64,000 bases of DNA, from assembly GCF_020215645.1 (NCBI RefSeq), contig NZ_CP084058.1:9610001-9674000 (forward strand), in the 5' to 3' direction. Source of the stretch: Nonomuraea gerenzanensis. Lineage in GTDB: Bacteria > Actinomycetota > Actinomycetes > Streptosporangiales > Streptosporangiaceae. The notes under the pieces are model-generated. The model ran no database searches. It saw only the letters and a list, made by a program, of their open reading frames with translations, and had not been told where the DNA came from. Numbering within the stretch: the first letter of the stretch is position 1; every line of letters begins with the position of its first letter. Shown in pieces: positions 27,557 through 37,176 of this stretch. Both the position numbers and the translations under genes were made by a program.

Positions 27557-30139
27557 TCAGCCGTGCTCCTCCCGGGACACGTCCTGCCGTACGAACAGCC
27601 CGGGGCCCCGGTCCGCCCACAGCTCCTCGTCCAGGTGGTGGTCGCGCCACGCCTCGGGCGGATCGGCGAGCCAGTCGTGACCGAAGATCGCGTACGGGTG
27701 GCCGGCGCCCGCGTGCGTCAGCTCGTACTGCCCGAGGTAGGCCATCAGCGGCCGCCACAACGGCCCGTTGGCGACGAGCAGGTACGAGGCCGCCAGCCCC
27801 GGCTCGTGCAGCCAGCGGCGCAACAGCCACGCCTGGAACACGTCCGTGATGGGGGACGGCTTGGCCTCGAAGGCGGGGCAGATGAGGTGCCGCGCGATCC
27901 CGACGTGCGCCCCCTGGGGCAGCGCCATGCGGCGGCTCACGTCGTGCCAGATCTCCCCCACCACGGGGTCGGCGTCCAGCTCCTCCGGTTCGAGCCGCCG
28001 CAGCGTCAGCCACGTCAGGTAGGCCCGCAGCCGGTTGTCCGCCCGGGAGCGGAGCAGGGTGAACGCCTCCGGCCGGCGGTTGAGCCAGAACCGGACGGAT
28101 GCGGCCGTCAGCTCCCCCTGGGACTCGCGGGCCATCGCGACCAGCTCGTCGTGGTCGGCGGGGGTCACCTCGCACGCCCGCACGTCCTCCTCGCCCACCT
28201 GCGACACGTACCGGTTCAGGACGCCGCCGCGCCGCCGCAGCCGGCTGATCGTGCGCATCACCGCCACGGACGCGAGCGGGTCGCGGGCGCCGCGCAGCAG
28301 GTCGCCCATGGCGTAGTGGCGGATCGTGCGGTGCATGCGCTCGTAGCCGGCGGGGTCGCGCCAGCGCAGGTGGTGGTCGAGGGCCTCGCGCAGCACGCCG
28401 CCCACGTCCAGGCCGCGGGCGGCGGTCTCGACGTACGGCTGCGCCGCGAGCCAGTCGAACAGCTCCGCCGCGCGGCCCTCCGGCAGCACCGCCGCCAGGA
28501 GATCCTCGGTGGTGTGCCGGGCGTGCGCGCAGACGTGCAGCGCCCGCCGGTGCAGCTCCGACGGCACGTCGCCGGCCAGCCGCGCGAGCACCTCGTCCAC
28601 CACCTGCCGGACCGCCTCCCGCCGGGCCGGCTGGCCCGTGGCCGACATGCTCCTGCCGACCTCGGCGGCCAGCGACAGCGCGAACGGGTGGCCCGCCGCG
28701 AAGTCGGCGATGGATCCGCGCAGGCCCGGCTCGACGCCCCTGGCTTCGAGCAGCGCGGTGGACTCGGCGGCGGTGAGTGCCTCCAGGTGCCGGATCGTGA
28801 TCGCTCCCGACCAGGCGGGATCGGTGAGCCAGGCGGCGCTCGGCCCTGTCCTGCCCGCCAGCACGACCACCGTGTCGGCGGGCAGCCGCCTGAGGTAGTC
28901 GTCGCGCAGCCACGGCTCCAGCTCCGCCAGCTCCTCGAAGGAGTCGATGAGCAGGACCGGGCCCACGGCCCCTGCCAGCTCCTCGGCGCACCGCTCAAGG
29001 CGCTCACGCAGCCCGGCGCCCCGTTCGAGACATTCGCGCGCCCCGGCGACCCGTTCGAGACGCCCGCGCGCTTCGGCGCCGGCTCGCAGGTGGCGCACGG
29101 GGCGGCCCTCGGCGGCGGCGTCCTCGGCGAGCTGGCACAGCAGCGCCGACTTGCCGATCCCGGCCGGTCCCCGGACGAACAGCACCCCGGGACGCCCCTG
29201 CTCCAGCAGGTCCACGAAGGCGGCACGCTCGGCGGCCCTGCCGACGAACCGCGCCCCGGCCGGCCGGACCGACGGCTCGCGCCTACCAAGCGCCGCCACC
29301 CGCGACGCGCCCGCCTCCCGGGACACGGCCGCCACCCCGGACACGGCCGTCACCGGGGACGCGGGCGCCGGCTCGTCGTCGGAGTCCGGCTCGGCCCGCA
29401 GGATCCTGTCGTGCACGGCCCGCAGCCGAGGCCCGGGGCTGACGCCCAGCTCCTTGCCGAGCAGGTCGTAGACCATCCGGTAGACCTCGAGCGCCTCGGC
29501 CCGCCTGCCGCCGCGATACAGCGCGAGCAGGTAGATCTCGTACAGCGGCTCCTCAAGCCGGTTGCGCTCGATGAGCAGCGGCACCTCGGCCGCCACCTCG
29601 GCGTGCTCGCCGCGCTCCAGCCGCAGCCGCAGCAGCTCCTGGACGGCGACCAGCCGCAGCCGCTCCAGCCGGTAGCGCTCGCGCTCGGCGGCCTCGCCGG
29701 GGACCCCGGCCAGGGCCGTGCCCGTCCAGAGCCCGAGCGCCTGCTCCAGCAGCTTCACCGCCCCGGGCAGGTGCCCGCCCTCGCGCTCCTGCCTGGCGGC
29801 TTCGAGCAGGTCGGCGAACTCGACGGCGTCCACGGCGAACAACGCGGGATCCAGCATGTAGCCGCCGGACCGGGAGCTGATCGCCGCGTCCAGCCCGTGC
29901 GCGGACAGCAGCCGCCTGAGACGCGAGATATACGTCCTGACGACGGCCTCACCGGTGGCCGGCGCGTGCTCGCCCCACAGTCCGTCGATCACCTCGCCGA
30001 TCCGTACGAAGCTGCCGCTGTTGGACAGCAGCAGCATCAGGACGGCCTGCTGCTGCGGCGTGCCCAGATCCAGCCGGGTGCCGCCGCAGGCGAGGCCGGG
30101 CGGGCCGAGGACGGTGAACCTGCACGGGGGCGGAGACAT
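27557..30139 (-). CDS. Large SARP-family regulator with ATPase domain
   Basis: 860 aa from ATG 30139; an ATG at 30193 would add 18 unlike residues. An OmpR-type winged helix (about 5-95, FTVLGPPGL, RTYISRLRRLL) and a bacterial transcriptional activation domain (about 105-250, ending YDLLGKELGVSPGPRLRAVHDRIL) are followed by a P-loop ATPase with RGPAGIGKS (about 323-331) and VLLIDSFEELAELEPW. A long helical C-terminal region resembles AfsR-like architecture without clear TPRs. TAGCTT lies 7 nt before ATG 30139, which would allow a leaderless transcript. It is divergent from a small SARP gene over a region with SARP-type direct repeats. It probably activates secondary metabolism; its target is unknown. 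Confidence 0.85.
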   Translation of the reverse strand: MSPPPCRFTVLGPPGLACGGTRLDLGTPQQQAVLMLLLSNSGSFVRIGEVIDGLWGEHAPATGEAVVRTYISRLRRLLSAHGLDAAISSRSGGYMLDPALFAVDAVEFADLLEAARQEREGGHLPGAVKLLEQALGLWTGTALAGVPGEAAERERYRLERLRLVAVQELLRLRLERGEHAEVAAEVPLLIERNRLEEPLYEIYLLALYRGGRRAEALEVYRMVYDLLGKELGVSPGPRLRAVHDRILRAEPDSDDEPAPASPVTAVSGVAAVSREAGASRVAALGRREPSVRPAGARFVGRAAERAAFVDLLEQGRPGVLFVRGPAGIGKSALLCQLAEDAAAEGRPVRHLRAGAEARGRLERVAGARECLERGAGLRERLERCAEELAGAVGPVLLIDSFEELAELEPWLRDDYLRRLPADTVVVLAGRTGPSAAWLTDPAWSGAITIRHLEALTAAESTALLEARGVEPGLRGSIADFAAGHPFALSLAAEVGRSMSATGQPARREAVRQVVDEVLARLAGDVPSELHRRALHVCAHARHTTEDLLAAVLPEGRAAELFDWLAAQPYVETAARGLDVGGVLREALDHHLRWRDPAGYERMHRTIRHYAMGDLLRGARDPLASVAVMRTISRLRRRGGVLNRYVSQVGEEDVRACEVTPADHDELVAMARESQGELTAASVRFWLNRRPEAFTLLRSRADNRLRAYLTWLTLRRLEPEELDADPVVGEIWHDVSRRMALPQGAHVGIARHLICPAFEAKPSPITDVFQAWLLRRWLHEPGLAASYLLVANGPLWRPLMAYLGQYELTHAGAGHPYAIFGHDWLADPPEAWRDHHLDEELWADRGPGLFVRQDVSREEHG

Positions 30140-30194
30140 GCGGTAGAAGCTAGATTCGCCCGGCTGCGCGCCGCGACCGTCAGATGACGCCATC

Positions 30195-30215
30195 TGTGTA
30201 CGTCATGTGTACGTC
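30195..30215. promoter_or_regulatory. SARP-type direct repeat operator
   Basis: TGTGTACGTC occurs twice, at 30195-30204 and 30206-30215, exactly one 11-bp helical turn apart. SARPs bind heptameric direct repeats with 11-bp periodicity. The site lies between the two divergent SARP genes and could be an autoregulatory or cross-regulatory operator. Confidence 0.6.
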
Positions 30216-30363
30216 CGGTCGGACCCCGAGTTGTGACGAAGAACTTACATACGGCGGACAAGCCTGGCAATACGCCAAAAGCACGACTCGTCATCAGTAG
30301 GGTCGATCAGGGATGCCCACGAGGCGTCCCGAGTAACACGCGAACAAGAGGTGGGGGAACCTC

Positions 30364-31140
30364 ATGGGCGGGGTGAGCTTCGGGCTGCTGGGCCCGATCA
30401 ACGTGTGGAGCGGCGGGGAGGAGCTGGACGCGGGGTCCCCCCAGCAGCGCGGGGTGCTGGCCCTGCTGCTGCTCGGGGAGGGGCGCCAGGTCTCGCTCGA
30501 CGAGATCGTGAGCGCGTTGTGGGACGGCGAGGCGCCGCGCAGCGCCGTCGTCAGCACCCGTACGTACGTCTCGCGCCTGCGCCGGATGCTGGCCGACGGC
30601 GGGGGCGCCGGACTGGGCACCGAGGCCGAGATCAGGTCGGCGGGCGGCGGCTACCAGCTCGTCGTGGACCCGGGCACGGTGGACGTCACGGTGTTCCGCC
30701 AGACGGCCGCCGCCGCGCGTGAGGCGCGCGAGCGCGGCAACGCCGCCGAGGCCTCCCGGCTGCTGCGCGGCGCGCTGGCACTGTGGCGGGGGCCCGCCTT
30801 CGACGGGCTGGGCGGGGCGTTCTTCGAGGGCCGCCGCACCTGGCTGGAGCAGTTGCGGGCCTCGGCCATGGAGGAGCGCTGGGCGCTGGACATCGAGCGG
30901 GGCGACTGCGGCGCGGCGATCGCCGAGCTGACGCTCGCGACGGCGGCCGAGCCCTACCGGGAGCGCTGGTGGGAGCTGCTGATGTGGGCGCTCGACCGCG
31001 ACGGCCGCCGCACGGAGGCGCTGGCGGCCTACCGGCGCGTCGCCCGGCTGCTGGACGACGACCTCGGCCTGGACCCGGGGCCCGGCCTGCGCCGGATGCA
31101 CGCCCGGATCGGCACGGCGGCCGGGGCGTCCCTGGTCTGA
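30364..31140 (+). CDS. Small SARP transcriptional activator
   Basis: 258 aa, the normal size of DnrI/ActII-ORF4-type regulators. The winged-helix part (FGLLGPINVWSGGEELDAGSPQQRGVLALLLL, STRTYVSRLRRML) is followed by the activation domain ending in RVARLLDDDLGLDPGPGLRRMHARI. The ATG at 30364 has GGTGGGGGAA upstream. It is divergent from the large SARP and could regulate the cluster at 1-23 kb or one outside the window; neither is shown. Confidence 0.88.
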   Translation: MGGVSFGLLGPINVWSGGEELDAGSPQQRGVLALLLLGEGRQVSLDEIVSALWDGEAPRSAVVSTRTYVSRLRRMLADGGGAGLGTEAEIRSAGGGYQLVVDPGTVDVTVFRQTAAAAREARERGNAAEASRLLRGALALWRGPAFDGLGGAFFEGRRTWLEQLRASAMEERWALDIERGDCGAAIAELTLATAAEPYRERWWELLMWALDRDGRRTEALAAYRRVARLLDDDLGLDPGPGLRRMHARIGTAAGASLV

Positions 31141-31149
31141 GGCGCACGC

Positions 31150-31167
31150 ACACCCGTCCAGGGGTGT
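31150..31167. terminator. Short hairpin between convergent SARP and LAL genes
   Basis: ACACCC (31150-31155) pairs with GGGTGT (31162-31167) across a 6-nt loop in the 29-bp gap between two convergent genes. There is no T-tract, so it is at best a weak intrinsic terminator. Confidence 0.45.
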
Positions 31168-31169
31168 CG

Positions 31170-33941
31170 TCAGTCCGGCGGGTAGCTCTTGAGTATGCGG
31201 GCGAGGTCGGCGCGCGAGCTGACCCCGAGCTTGGGGTAGATCCGGTGCAGGTGGGTGCCGACGGTGCGGTGCGACAGGTAGAGCCGCTGCCCGATCTCAC
31301 GGTTCGTCAGCCCCTCGGCGGCGAGCTGCGCGATGCTCAGCTCGTGCGGCGTCAGCCGGTCCCGGGCGTCCGGGTCGCGGACGGGGCTCGACTCGCCCGC
31401 GCCGCGCAGCTCCTGCCGCGCCCGCTCGCCCCAGGCGGCCAGGCCGAGCGCGTCGAAGGCCTCCCTGGCCGCACGCAGGTGCACGCGGGACTCCACGGCC
31501 CGGCGCCGCCGGCGCAACCACTCGCCGTACGCCAGGTGCAGGCGCGCCCGCTCGGCGGGCCACCCGGTCAGGTCCGCCCGCAACGCCGCCGCGAACAGCT
31601 CCTCCGCCTCCGGGCCGGGGGCGAGCACGGCGCGCGCGTACCGCAGCCCGAGGTGCAGTGCGGGCGACGGCGTGGCGGCGGCCAGCGGCTCCAGGCCGCG
31701 CAGGACGTCCCGCATGGCCTCGCTCCGCCCGGCGCGCAGCGCGGCCTCGGTCAGCTCGGCGAGGAAGTAGGCGCGCAGGGCGAGCTGGTAGGCGGGGTCG
31801 GTGGGGTCGAGGATGCGGCTCAGGTCGGCGAACGCGTCGTCGAAGCGCCCCTCGCTCATGGCCGCGAGACCGCGCGCGAGCTGCACGGTGGCCAGGACGG
31901 GCCGGGCGGCGGCGGGCAGCGCGACCCGCTCGGCCTCGTCCGCCAGCACCCTGGCCTGCTCGTGCTCGCCCCGCAGCGCCGCGATCTCGGCCTGGACGGC
32001 CGTGGCCAGCCCGTACATGAACGGCTGGCCGGTCTCCGCGGCGAGCCTGGCGGCCTCCTCGGCGGCGGGGACGGCGGTGTCCAGGTCGCCGAGCCTGGTC
32101 GTGCTCCACGCCTGGACGGCCAGCGCCCTGGGGAGCAGCCCGAGCCTGCCCTGGGCGCGCAGCCCCGGCGCCGCGACCGCGGAGAGGCGGGCCGCCACGT
32201 CGAACGCGCCGACCTGCATGGCGGCGCTGCCCAGGTACCGGTCGGTCTCCGGGTCGGCGCCCGCCGCCCCTGCCAGCTCGCGCAGGCCGCCGAGCACGGT
32301 GGCGCCCCGCTCGAACGGCGCCGCGTACGCGTTGATCGCGACCATCCGCGGATCGCCTGCCGGGAGCGGCAGCCCGTCGGCCACCCGCAGCACCAGGCGG
32401 CGGGCGTCCTGACCGGGCTCGGACCAGAAGCAGCGCATGGCGGCGCCCCACAGGATCCGGACGGCCGGCTCGACGATGCCTCCGGCGGCGACCGACTCCG
32501 CCAGCTCGGCCAGCTCGGCCACCCGGGAGACGTCCTCGCGCACGCCGTCCTCGAAACCGCTGAGCATCCAGGCGGCGGCGGCGCGGCGGCGCGGGGACAG
32601 GTCCAGCTCGCGCGCGTCGCGGACCAGGCGCTCGGCCGTGTCGCGGCTGCCGGACTCGAACGCCAGCTCGGCCGCGCGCAGCAGCCTGAGCGCCTTGCCC
32701 TCGCGGCCCTCGCTCAGCCTGGCCGCCTGCTCCAGCGCCGCCACCGCGGCGGCCACCGCGCCCCTGCGCCTGGCCTGGGCGGCCGCGCTGTCCAGCTCGG
32801 CCGCCACGCCCTCGTCGGCTCCTGTCGTCGCGGCCGCCCGATGCCAGGCCCGCCGGTCGGGGTGCTCGCGCAACGTCTCGGCCAGCGCCAGGTGGGCCCG
32901 CCTGCACTCGGCCATCGGGGCGGCGGTGGGGATGGCCGACCGCATCAGCGGATGGCGGAACCGCACCGTGCCGGCCCCCAGCTCGACCAGCCGCGCCTCG
33001 ACGGCCGGCGCGAGAACCTCCACCTCGGCCCCCGCCCCGACGTCCGGACCGGGCGGTGCCGTGCTCAGGATCAGCCGGGTGGCCGCGAGGGTCTCCGCGA
33101 GCGAATCGCTCTCGTTGAGGGCCGCGACCAGCAGGGCGGTGCGGGCAGGCGCGGGCAGGGTGGCCACGCGGGCGGTGAACGCGCGTTCCAGCCGCTCGCT
33201 CAGGGGCATCACCGGCCCGATCCCGCCCTGGTCGCCCACGGCAGCGGGCAGCTCGATCAGCGCCAGCGGGTTCCCGTCCGCCTCCAGAAGCACGCGTTCC
33301 CGCACGGCAGGGGCGAGGCCCGGAGCGGTGGAGTGGAGCAGCTCGGCGGCGGCCTCGCGGGAGAGCCGGCCCACGGGCAGCTCCGACAGCCCCGCCTCCA
33401 GCAGCGGCGACGGCTCGCCGTCCCGCAGGGTCGCGACCACGGCGACGGGCTCGGACTCGATCCGGCGCGCCACGAAGGCGAGCACGTCGGCGCTGGCACG
33501 ATCGAGCCAGTGCGCGTCCTCCACGACGACCAGCAGCGGCCGGACGGCGGCCACCTCGGCCAGCAGCGTCAGCGCGGCCAGCCCGACGACGTACGCCCCC
33601 GGCCCGCCCACCTCACCGGCAGCGGCCTCGGCGGACGAGTCCCCGAGACCCAGGGCGTCGCGCAGGGCGTCGCGCTGACGGCCGGGCAGCGCGTCCAGCT
33701 CCGCCCGCACCGGGTACAGGAGCTGGTGCAGCCCCGCGTAGGCGAGGTTCCGCTCGGCCTGCGCCCCGGTCGTCGTGAGCACGCGCACCCCGGCCCCCGA
33801 CGCCACGGAGACCACCGCCGCGACCAGCGCGGACTTGCCGATGCCCGCCTCACCCCTGATGAGGACGCCACCGCGCTCCCGGAGCCCCTCGACCAGCCCG
33901 GTCAGAGCCTCCAGCTCGGCCTCCCGCCCGAAAAGCGGCAT
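31170..33941 (-). CDS. LAL-family LuxR regulator (ATP-binding)
   Basis: 923 aa. The N-terminal AAA-like ATPase has IRGEAGIGKSALVAAV (Walker A near 28-36) and LLVVVEDAHWLD (Walker B). A long TPR-like helical middle follows, then a C-terminal LuxR helix-turn-helix in the last 60 residues (LTPHELSIAQLAAEGLTNREIGQRLYLSHRTVGTHLHRIY). ATG 33941 is preceded by AGGGG; an ATG at 33959 is possible. LALs are large ATP-dependent activators such as MalT and PikD. It faces the small SARP convergently and is divergent from the remnant/LAL block. Confidence 0.9.
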   Translation of the reverse strand: MPLFGREAELEALTGLVEGLRERGGVLIRGEAGIGKSALVAAVVSVASGAGVRVLTTTGAQAERNLAYAGLHQLLYPVRAELDALPGRQRDALRDALGLGDSSAEAAAGEVGGPGAYVVGLAALTLLAEVAAVRPLLVVVEDAHWLDRASADVLAFVARRIESEPVAVVATLRDGEPSPLLEAGLSELPVGRLSREAAAELLHSTAPGLAPAVRERVLLEADGNPLALIELPAAVGDQGGIGPVMPLSERLERAFTARVATLPAPARTALLVAALNESDSLAETLAATRLILSTAPPGPDVGAGAEVEVLAPAVEARLVELGAGTVRFRHPLMRSAIPTAAPMAECRRAHLALAETLREHPDRRAWHRAAATTGADEGVAAELDSAAAQARRRGAVAAAVAALEQAARLSEGREGKALRLLRAAELAFESGSRDTAERLVRDARELDLSPRRRAAAAWMLSGFEDGVREDVSRVAELAELAESVAAGGIVEPAVRILWGAAMRCFWSEPGQDARRLVLRVADGLPLPAGDPRMVAINAYAAPFERGATVLGGLRELAGAAGADPETDRYLGSAAMQVGAFDVAARLSAVAAPGLRAQGRLGLLPRALAVQAWSTTRLGDLDTAVPAAEEAARLAAETGQPFMYGLATAVQAEIAALRGEHEQARVLADEAERVALPAAARPVLATVQLARGLAAMSEGRFDDAFADLSRILDPTDPAYQLALRAYFLAELTEAALRAGRSEAMRDVLRGLEPLAAATPSPALHLGLRYARAVLAPGPEAEELFAAALRADLTGWPAERARLHLAYGEWLRRRRRAVESRVHLRAAREAFDALGLAAWGERARQELRGAGESSPVRDPDARDRLTPHELSIAQLAAEGLTNREIGQRLYLSHRTVGTHLHRIYPKLGVSSRADLARILKSYPPD

Positions 33942-34103
33942 GGTGGTGCGTCCCCTCATCTCGGCCACGCGGGTCGTGGGGGACCTTACCCGAACCGGCG
34001 CGACCCCCTGCAACAGGACGTATACCTCACAACCGCCCCCGCGCCCCGCCCGCCGACCGTTCGTCAACGGAGTCTTCTCCCGCCGCTCCTACGCTGCCAT
34101 GGC

Positions 34104-34277
34104 ATGTCCACCAACACCGAGGCCCCGGCAGTGGTCGAGACCCGCCTCGTCCACGACCTCCACCGCCTGTGGCCGATGATCGCGGGCGTGGCGCCCGACG
34201 TGGCGGCGCGCTTCGACGTGCTGAGCGAGGAGCACGACCGGCGGCACCTGGAGCACGATGGCTCGGCGGAAGGCTGA
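34104..34277 (+). pseudogene. Hemerythrin-like protein remnant with internal deletion
   Basis: 57 codons. The beginning (MSTNTEAPAVVETRLVHDLHR) and a middle segment (LWPMIAGVAPDVAARFDVLSEEHD) match two separate parts of actinobacterial HHE hemerythrin-like proteins. They are joined directly, so about 50 residues with most metal-binding histidines are missing, and the C-terminal helices are lost too. The frame is still open and ends in TGA 8 bp before the next remnant. I infer an in-frame deletion product that is unlikely to bind its di-iron site. Confidence 0.6.
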
Positions 34278-34284
34278 GGCGCGC

Positions 34285-34467
34285 ATGTCTCTGGGACTCG
34301 CGGTGCCCTTCACCGATCCGGCCGCGCTGATGGCCTGGGCCCGGCACGCGGACGCGGGCCCGCACGACAGGATCGGTGTCCCCGACCGGGTCGGGCACGA
34401 GGTGATGCCGAGCTGCTGGCCCGACGGCCTCGCGCAGCTCGACCGCCTGGCGGACCTGCTGTCATGA
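34285..34467 (+). pseudogene. LLM oxidoreductase remnant with internal deletion
   Basis: 60 codons. The N-terminal SLGLAVPFTDPAALMAWARHAD resembles the first strand and helix of LLM flavin oxidoreductases. The C-terminal CWPDGLAQLDRLADLLS resembles their final helix. The whole barrel between them is absent. The ATGA overlap of its stop with the following LAL start (34464-34467) is preserved, so it may persist as a translational coupler for that regulator. Confidence 0.5.
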
Positions 34468-37172
34468 CCGCTCCGGGGGGATCGGCGACGGTGGTGGGCC
34501 GTGACGGCGAGCGGGCGGCGCTGTCGGAGTTCCTGGCGGCCCCGGGCGGGCAGGCGCTCGTCCTCAGGGGCGAGACAGGGGTCGGGAAGAGCGTGCTGCT
34601 CGACCACGCCGCCGCCCTCGCCGCCCCCGGGCACGAGGTGATCAGGGCCGCGGGGGTGGAGGCGGAGTCGGAGCTGCCCTACGCCGGCCTGCACCAGCTC
34701 CTGTATCCGCTGCTGCCGCACCTGTCCGGGCTCGACGAGGGGCACCGCGCCGTCTTCGACGTGGTCTTCGGGCTGCGCGCGGGCACGGCGCCGTCGGTCA
34801 TGTCCCTCGGCATCGCCGTGCTGGACCTGCTGACCCTGGCGGCGTCGCAGCGCCCGCTGCTGCTGGTGCTCGACGACGGCCAGTGGCTGGACGCCTCCAG
34901 CATCGAGGTGTGCGGGTTCGTCGGGCGCCGGCTCGCGGGCAGCTCCGTGAAGCTGCTCGCCGCCGTGCGGTCGGACGTCGGCTCCCGCTTCGACACGGCC
35001 GCGCTGCCCGAGCTGGCGCTGGCGCCGCTCTCGGACGAGGACGCCGGGCGGCTGCTGGACCTGCGGCACCCGGGCCTCGGCCGTCAGGCCCGCGGTGCCG
35101 TGCTGGAGCACGCCAGGGGCAACCCGCTCGCACTGCTGGAGCTGCCGCCCCACGTGGGGTCCGGGGAACCGCTCGGGTTCGGCGCCGTCCCGTTGTCACG
35201 CCGTCTGCAGCACGTATACGGCATGCGCATCGAAGGGCTGTCCGGTTCCGTACGCGAGGAGCTGCTGCGCGGCGCCCTGGACGGCGTGGGCAGGCCCGGC
35301 TCCGGCACCCGGTACCGCATGCGCGACACCGGCGAGGCGGTGGCGGCCGGTCTCCTGGAGGCCGACCCGGCCACCGGCGACCTCGTCTTCCGCCATCCGC
35401 TGATCCGTTCGACGGTCGTCCAGCTCGCGACGCCGAACCAGCGCCGCGCGGCGCACGAGGACCTCGCCCGGGTGCACCGCGACGACGTGGAGCGGCACGC
35501 CCGCCACCTGGCGGCCTCGCGGGTGGACCCCGACGAGCAGGTGGCCGCCGCGCTGGAGGCCGCGGCCGAGTCCGCCACCAGGCGCGGCGGCGCGGTCGCG
35601 GCGGTCGCCTGGCTGACCCGCGCGGCGGAGCTGAGCGAGACCCCGGCCGACCGCTCCAGGCGGCTCGGCGACGCGGCCTTCATCGCCGGGCACGCCGCGC
35701 TCCTGGACCAGGCACAGAAGCTGGTCCGCGCGGACCCGGCGCCGGGCCGGGCCGAGTCGCCCGCCACGGCGATCGCCTCGGCGTACGTGGCCCTGTACGA
35801 GGACGGCGACGTGCGCTCCGCGCACCGCCGGGTCGCCGCCGCCATCGAGAACCTGCGCGACGACGACACCGAGACCCCGACCCGCCTGGTGGACCTGCTG
35901 CTCGCCACCAGCCTGTACGCCGGCGACAGCGCCTCCTGGCAGCACACCGAGCAGCTCATGGACTCCCTGCGTGACCGCGTCCACCCCCTCTCGGCCGTCT
36001 ACCGCCACGCGTGGAGCGACGTCGTCCGCCACGGCGCGGGCGTGCCTGAGCAGGTGGAGCAGGCGTTCGCCGACGTGGCGGCCCTGGAGCCGTGGGACGT
36101 CTCGCGCCTGGCCGTGGCCGCCTACCACGTGGACACGCTCGGCCGCTACCGCCCCTCCCTGCAGCGGGCCGTGGACCGCGAGGTGGAGACCGGCGCCGTG
36201 GCGAACGGCATGACCATGCTGCACCTGATCATGCTCGACCAGCTCGCCGCGGGCGAGTGGGACGAGGCCGAGCGGACGGGGCAGCGCGCGCTGGAGCTGA
36301 ACCTCGCGCACGGCAACGCCCTGTTCGCCCACCACACCCGCGCCTACCTCGGGCTCCTGGCCGCCCTGCGCGGCCGGCTGGAGCGCGCCCGCGAGCTGCA
36401 GGCCGTCGTGGACGCCTGGGCCAGGCCGCGCGGCGTCGGCTTCCTGACCCAGATCGCGGACGCCACGGGCACCGCGGCGGCCCTGAGCGAGGGCGACTAC
36501 GAGGCCGCCTACCTGCACGCCATCGGCATCACCCGGCCGGGCTCGTTCGAGCCGTACGCGCACCAGGCCACCCGCACGCTGCTCGACCTGGTCGAGGCCG
36601 CCGTGCACACCGGCCGCCTGGACCAGGCCCGCCTGCACGCCCAGGCCGCGCTGGACGCCGGCCTGCCCGGCATTTCGCCCCGCCTCGCCGTGATCACGTA
36701 CGGCGCCGTCACGATGACGACCGCCGACGAGAAGGAGGCCGAGGAGATGTACCGGCGAGCCGAGGCCGAGCCCGACGGCGGCGGGTTCCCGTTCGAGCTG
36801 GCCCGCATCCGGCTCGCCCACGGCGTCCGGCTGCGCCACACGCAGGGCCCCAAGGCGGCCCGGCCGCTCCTGGCCCGCGCCGCCGAGACGTTCGACCGTC
36901 TCGGCGCCACCGGCTGGGCCGAGCGGGCCCAGACGGAGCTGCGGGCCCTGGGCGTGGCCACCGGCGTCTCGCCGGCGCACCTGACCGCCCTGACCTGGCA
37001 GGAGCACCGGATCGCCGAGCTGGCCGCGAGCGGCCTGACGAACAAGGAGATCGGCGAGCGCATGCACCTGTCGCCGCGCACCGTCAGCTCGCATCTCTAC
37101 CGCGTCTTCCCCAAGCTGGGCATCACCTCGCGGGCCGCGCTGCGCGACGCCCTGGGCAAGCTGGGCCGGTGA
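34464..37172 (+). CDS. LAL-family LuxR regulator (ATP-binding)
   Basis: 902 aa. Walker A is LRGETGVGKSVLLDHA (near 34-43), Walker B LLLVLDDGQWLD. The middle of about 500 residues is helical and repeat-like. The LuxR domain at the C-terminus reads LTWQEHRIAELAASGLTNKEIGERMHLSPRTVSSHLYRVFPKLGI. It shares its layout with the LAL at 31.2-33.9 kb and is divergent from it, though the sequences are not close. Its start overlaps the stop of the LLM remnant. It ends 4 bp from a convergent hydrolase gene. No target can be named. Confidence 0.9.
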   Translation: MTAPGGSATVVGRDGERAALSEFLAAPGGQALVLRGETGVGKSVLLDHAAALAAPGHEVIRAAGVEAESELPYAGLHQLLYPLLPHLSGLDEGHRAVFDVVFGLRAGTAPSVMSLGIAVLDLLTLAASQRPLLLVLDDGQWLDASSIEVCGFVGRRLAGSSVKLLAAVRSDVGSRFDTAALPELALAPLSDEDAGRLLDLRHPGLGRQARGAVLEHARGNPLALLELPPHVGSGEPLGFGAVPLSRRLQHVYGMRIEGLSGSVREELLRGALDGVGRPGSGTRYRMRDTGEAVAAGLLEADPATGDLVFRHPLIRSTVVQLATPNQRRAAHEDLARVHRDDVERHARHLAASRVDPDEQVAAALEAAAESATRRGGAVAAVAWLTRAAELSETPADRSRRLGDAAFIAGHAALLDQAQKLVRADPAPGRAESPATAIASAYVALYEDGDVRSAHRRVAAAIENLRDDDTETPTRLVDLLLATSLYAGDSASWQHTEQLMDSLRDRVHPLSAVYRHAWSDVVRHGAGVPEQVEQAFADVAALEPWDVSRLAVAAYHVDTLGRYRPSLQRAVDREVETGAVANGMTMLHLIMLDQLAAGEWDEAERTGQRALELNLAHGNALFAHHTRAYLGLLAALRGRLERARELQAVVDAWARPRGVGFLTQIADATGTAAALSEGDYEAAYLHAIGITRPGSFEPYAHQATRTLLDLVEAAVHTGRLDQARLHAQAALDAGLPGISPRLAVITYGAVTMTTADEKEAEEMYRRAEAEPDGGGFPFELARIRLAHGVRLRHTQGPKAARPLLARAAETFDRLGATGWAERAQTELRALGVATGVSPAHLTALTWQEHRIAELAASGLTNKEIGERMHLSPRTVSSHLYRVFPKLGITSRAALRDALGKLGR

Positions 37173-37176
37173 CCCG

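Noticed and set aside
27506..30187. An 893-codon open frame opposite the large SARP gene, and an 1164-codon frame opposite the LAL at 31-34 kb
   Set aside because: The translations are low-complexity and Arg/Gly/Pro/His-rich, with no motifs. They are mirror frames caused by high third-position GC, while the opposite strands encode clear protein families.
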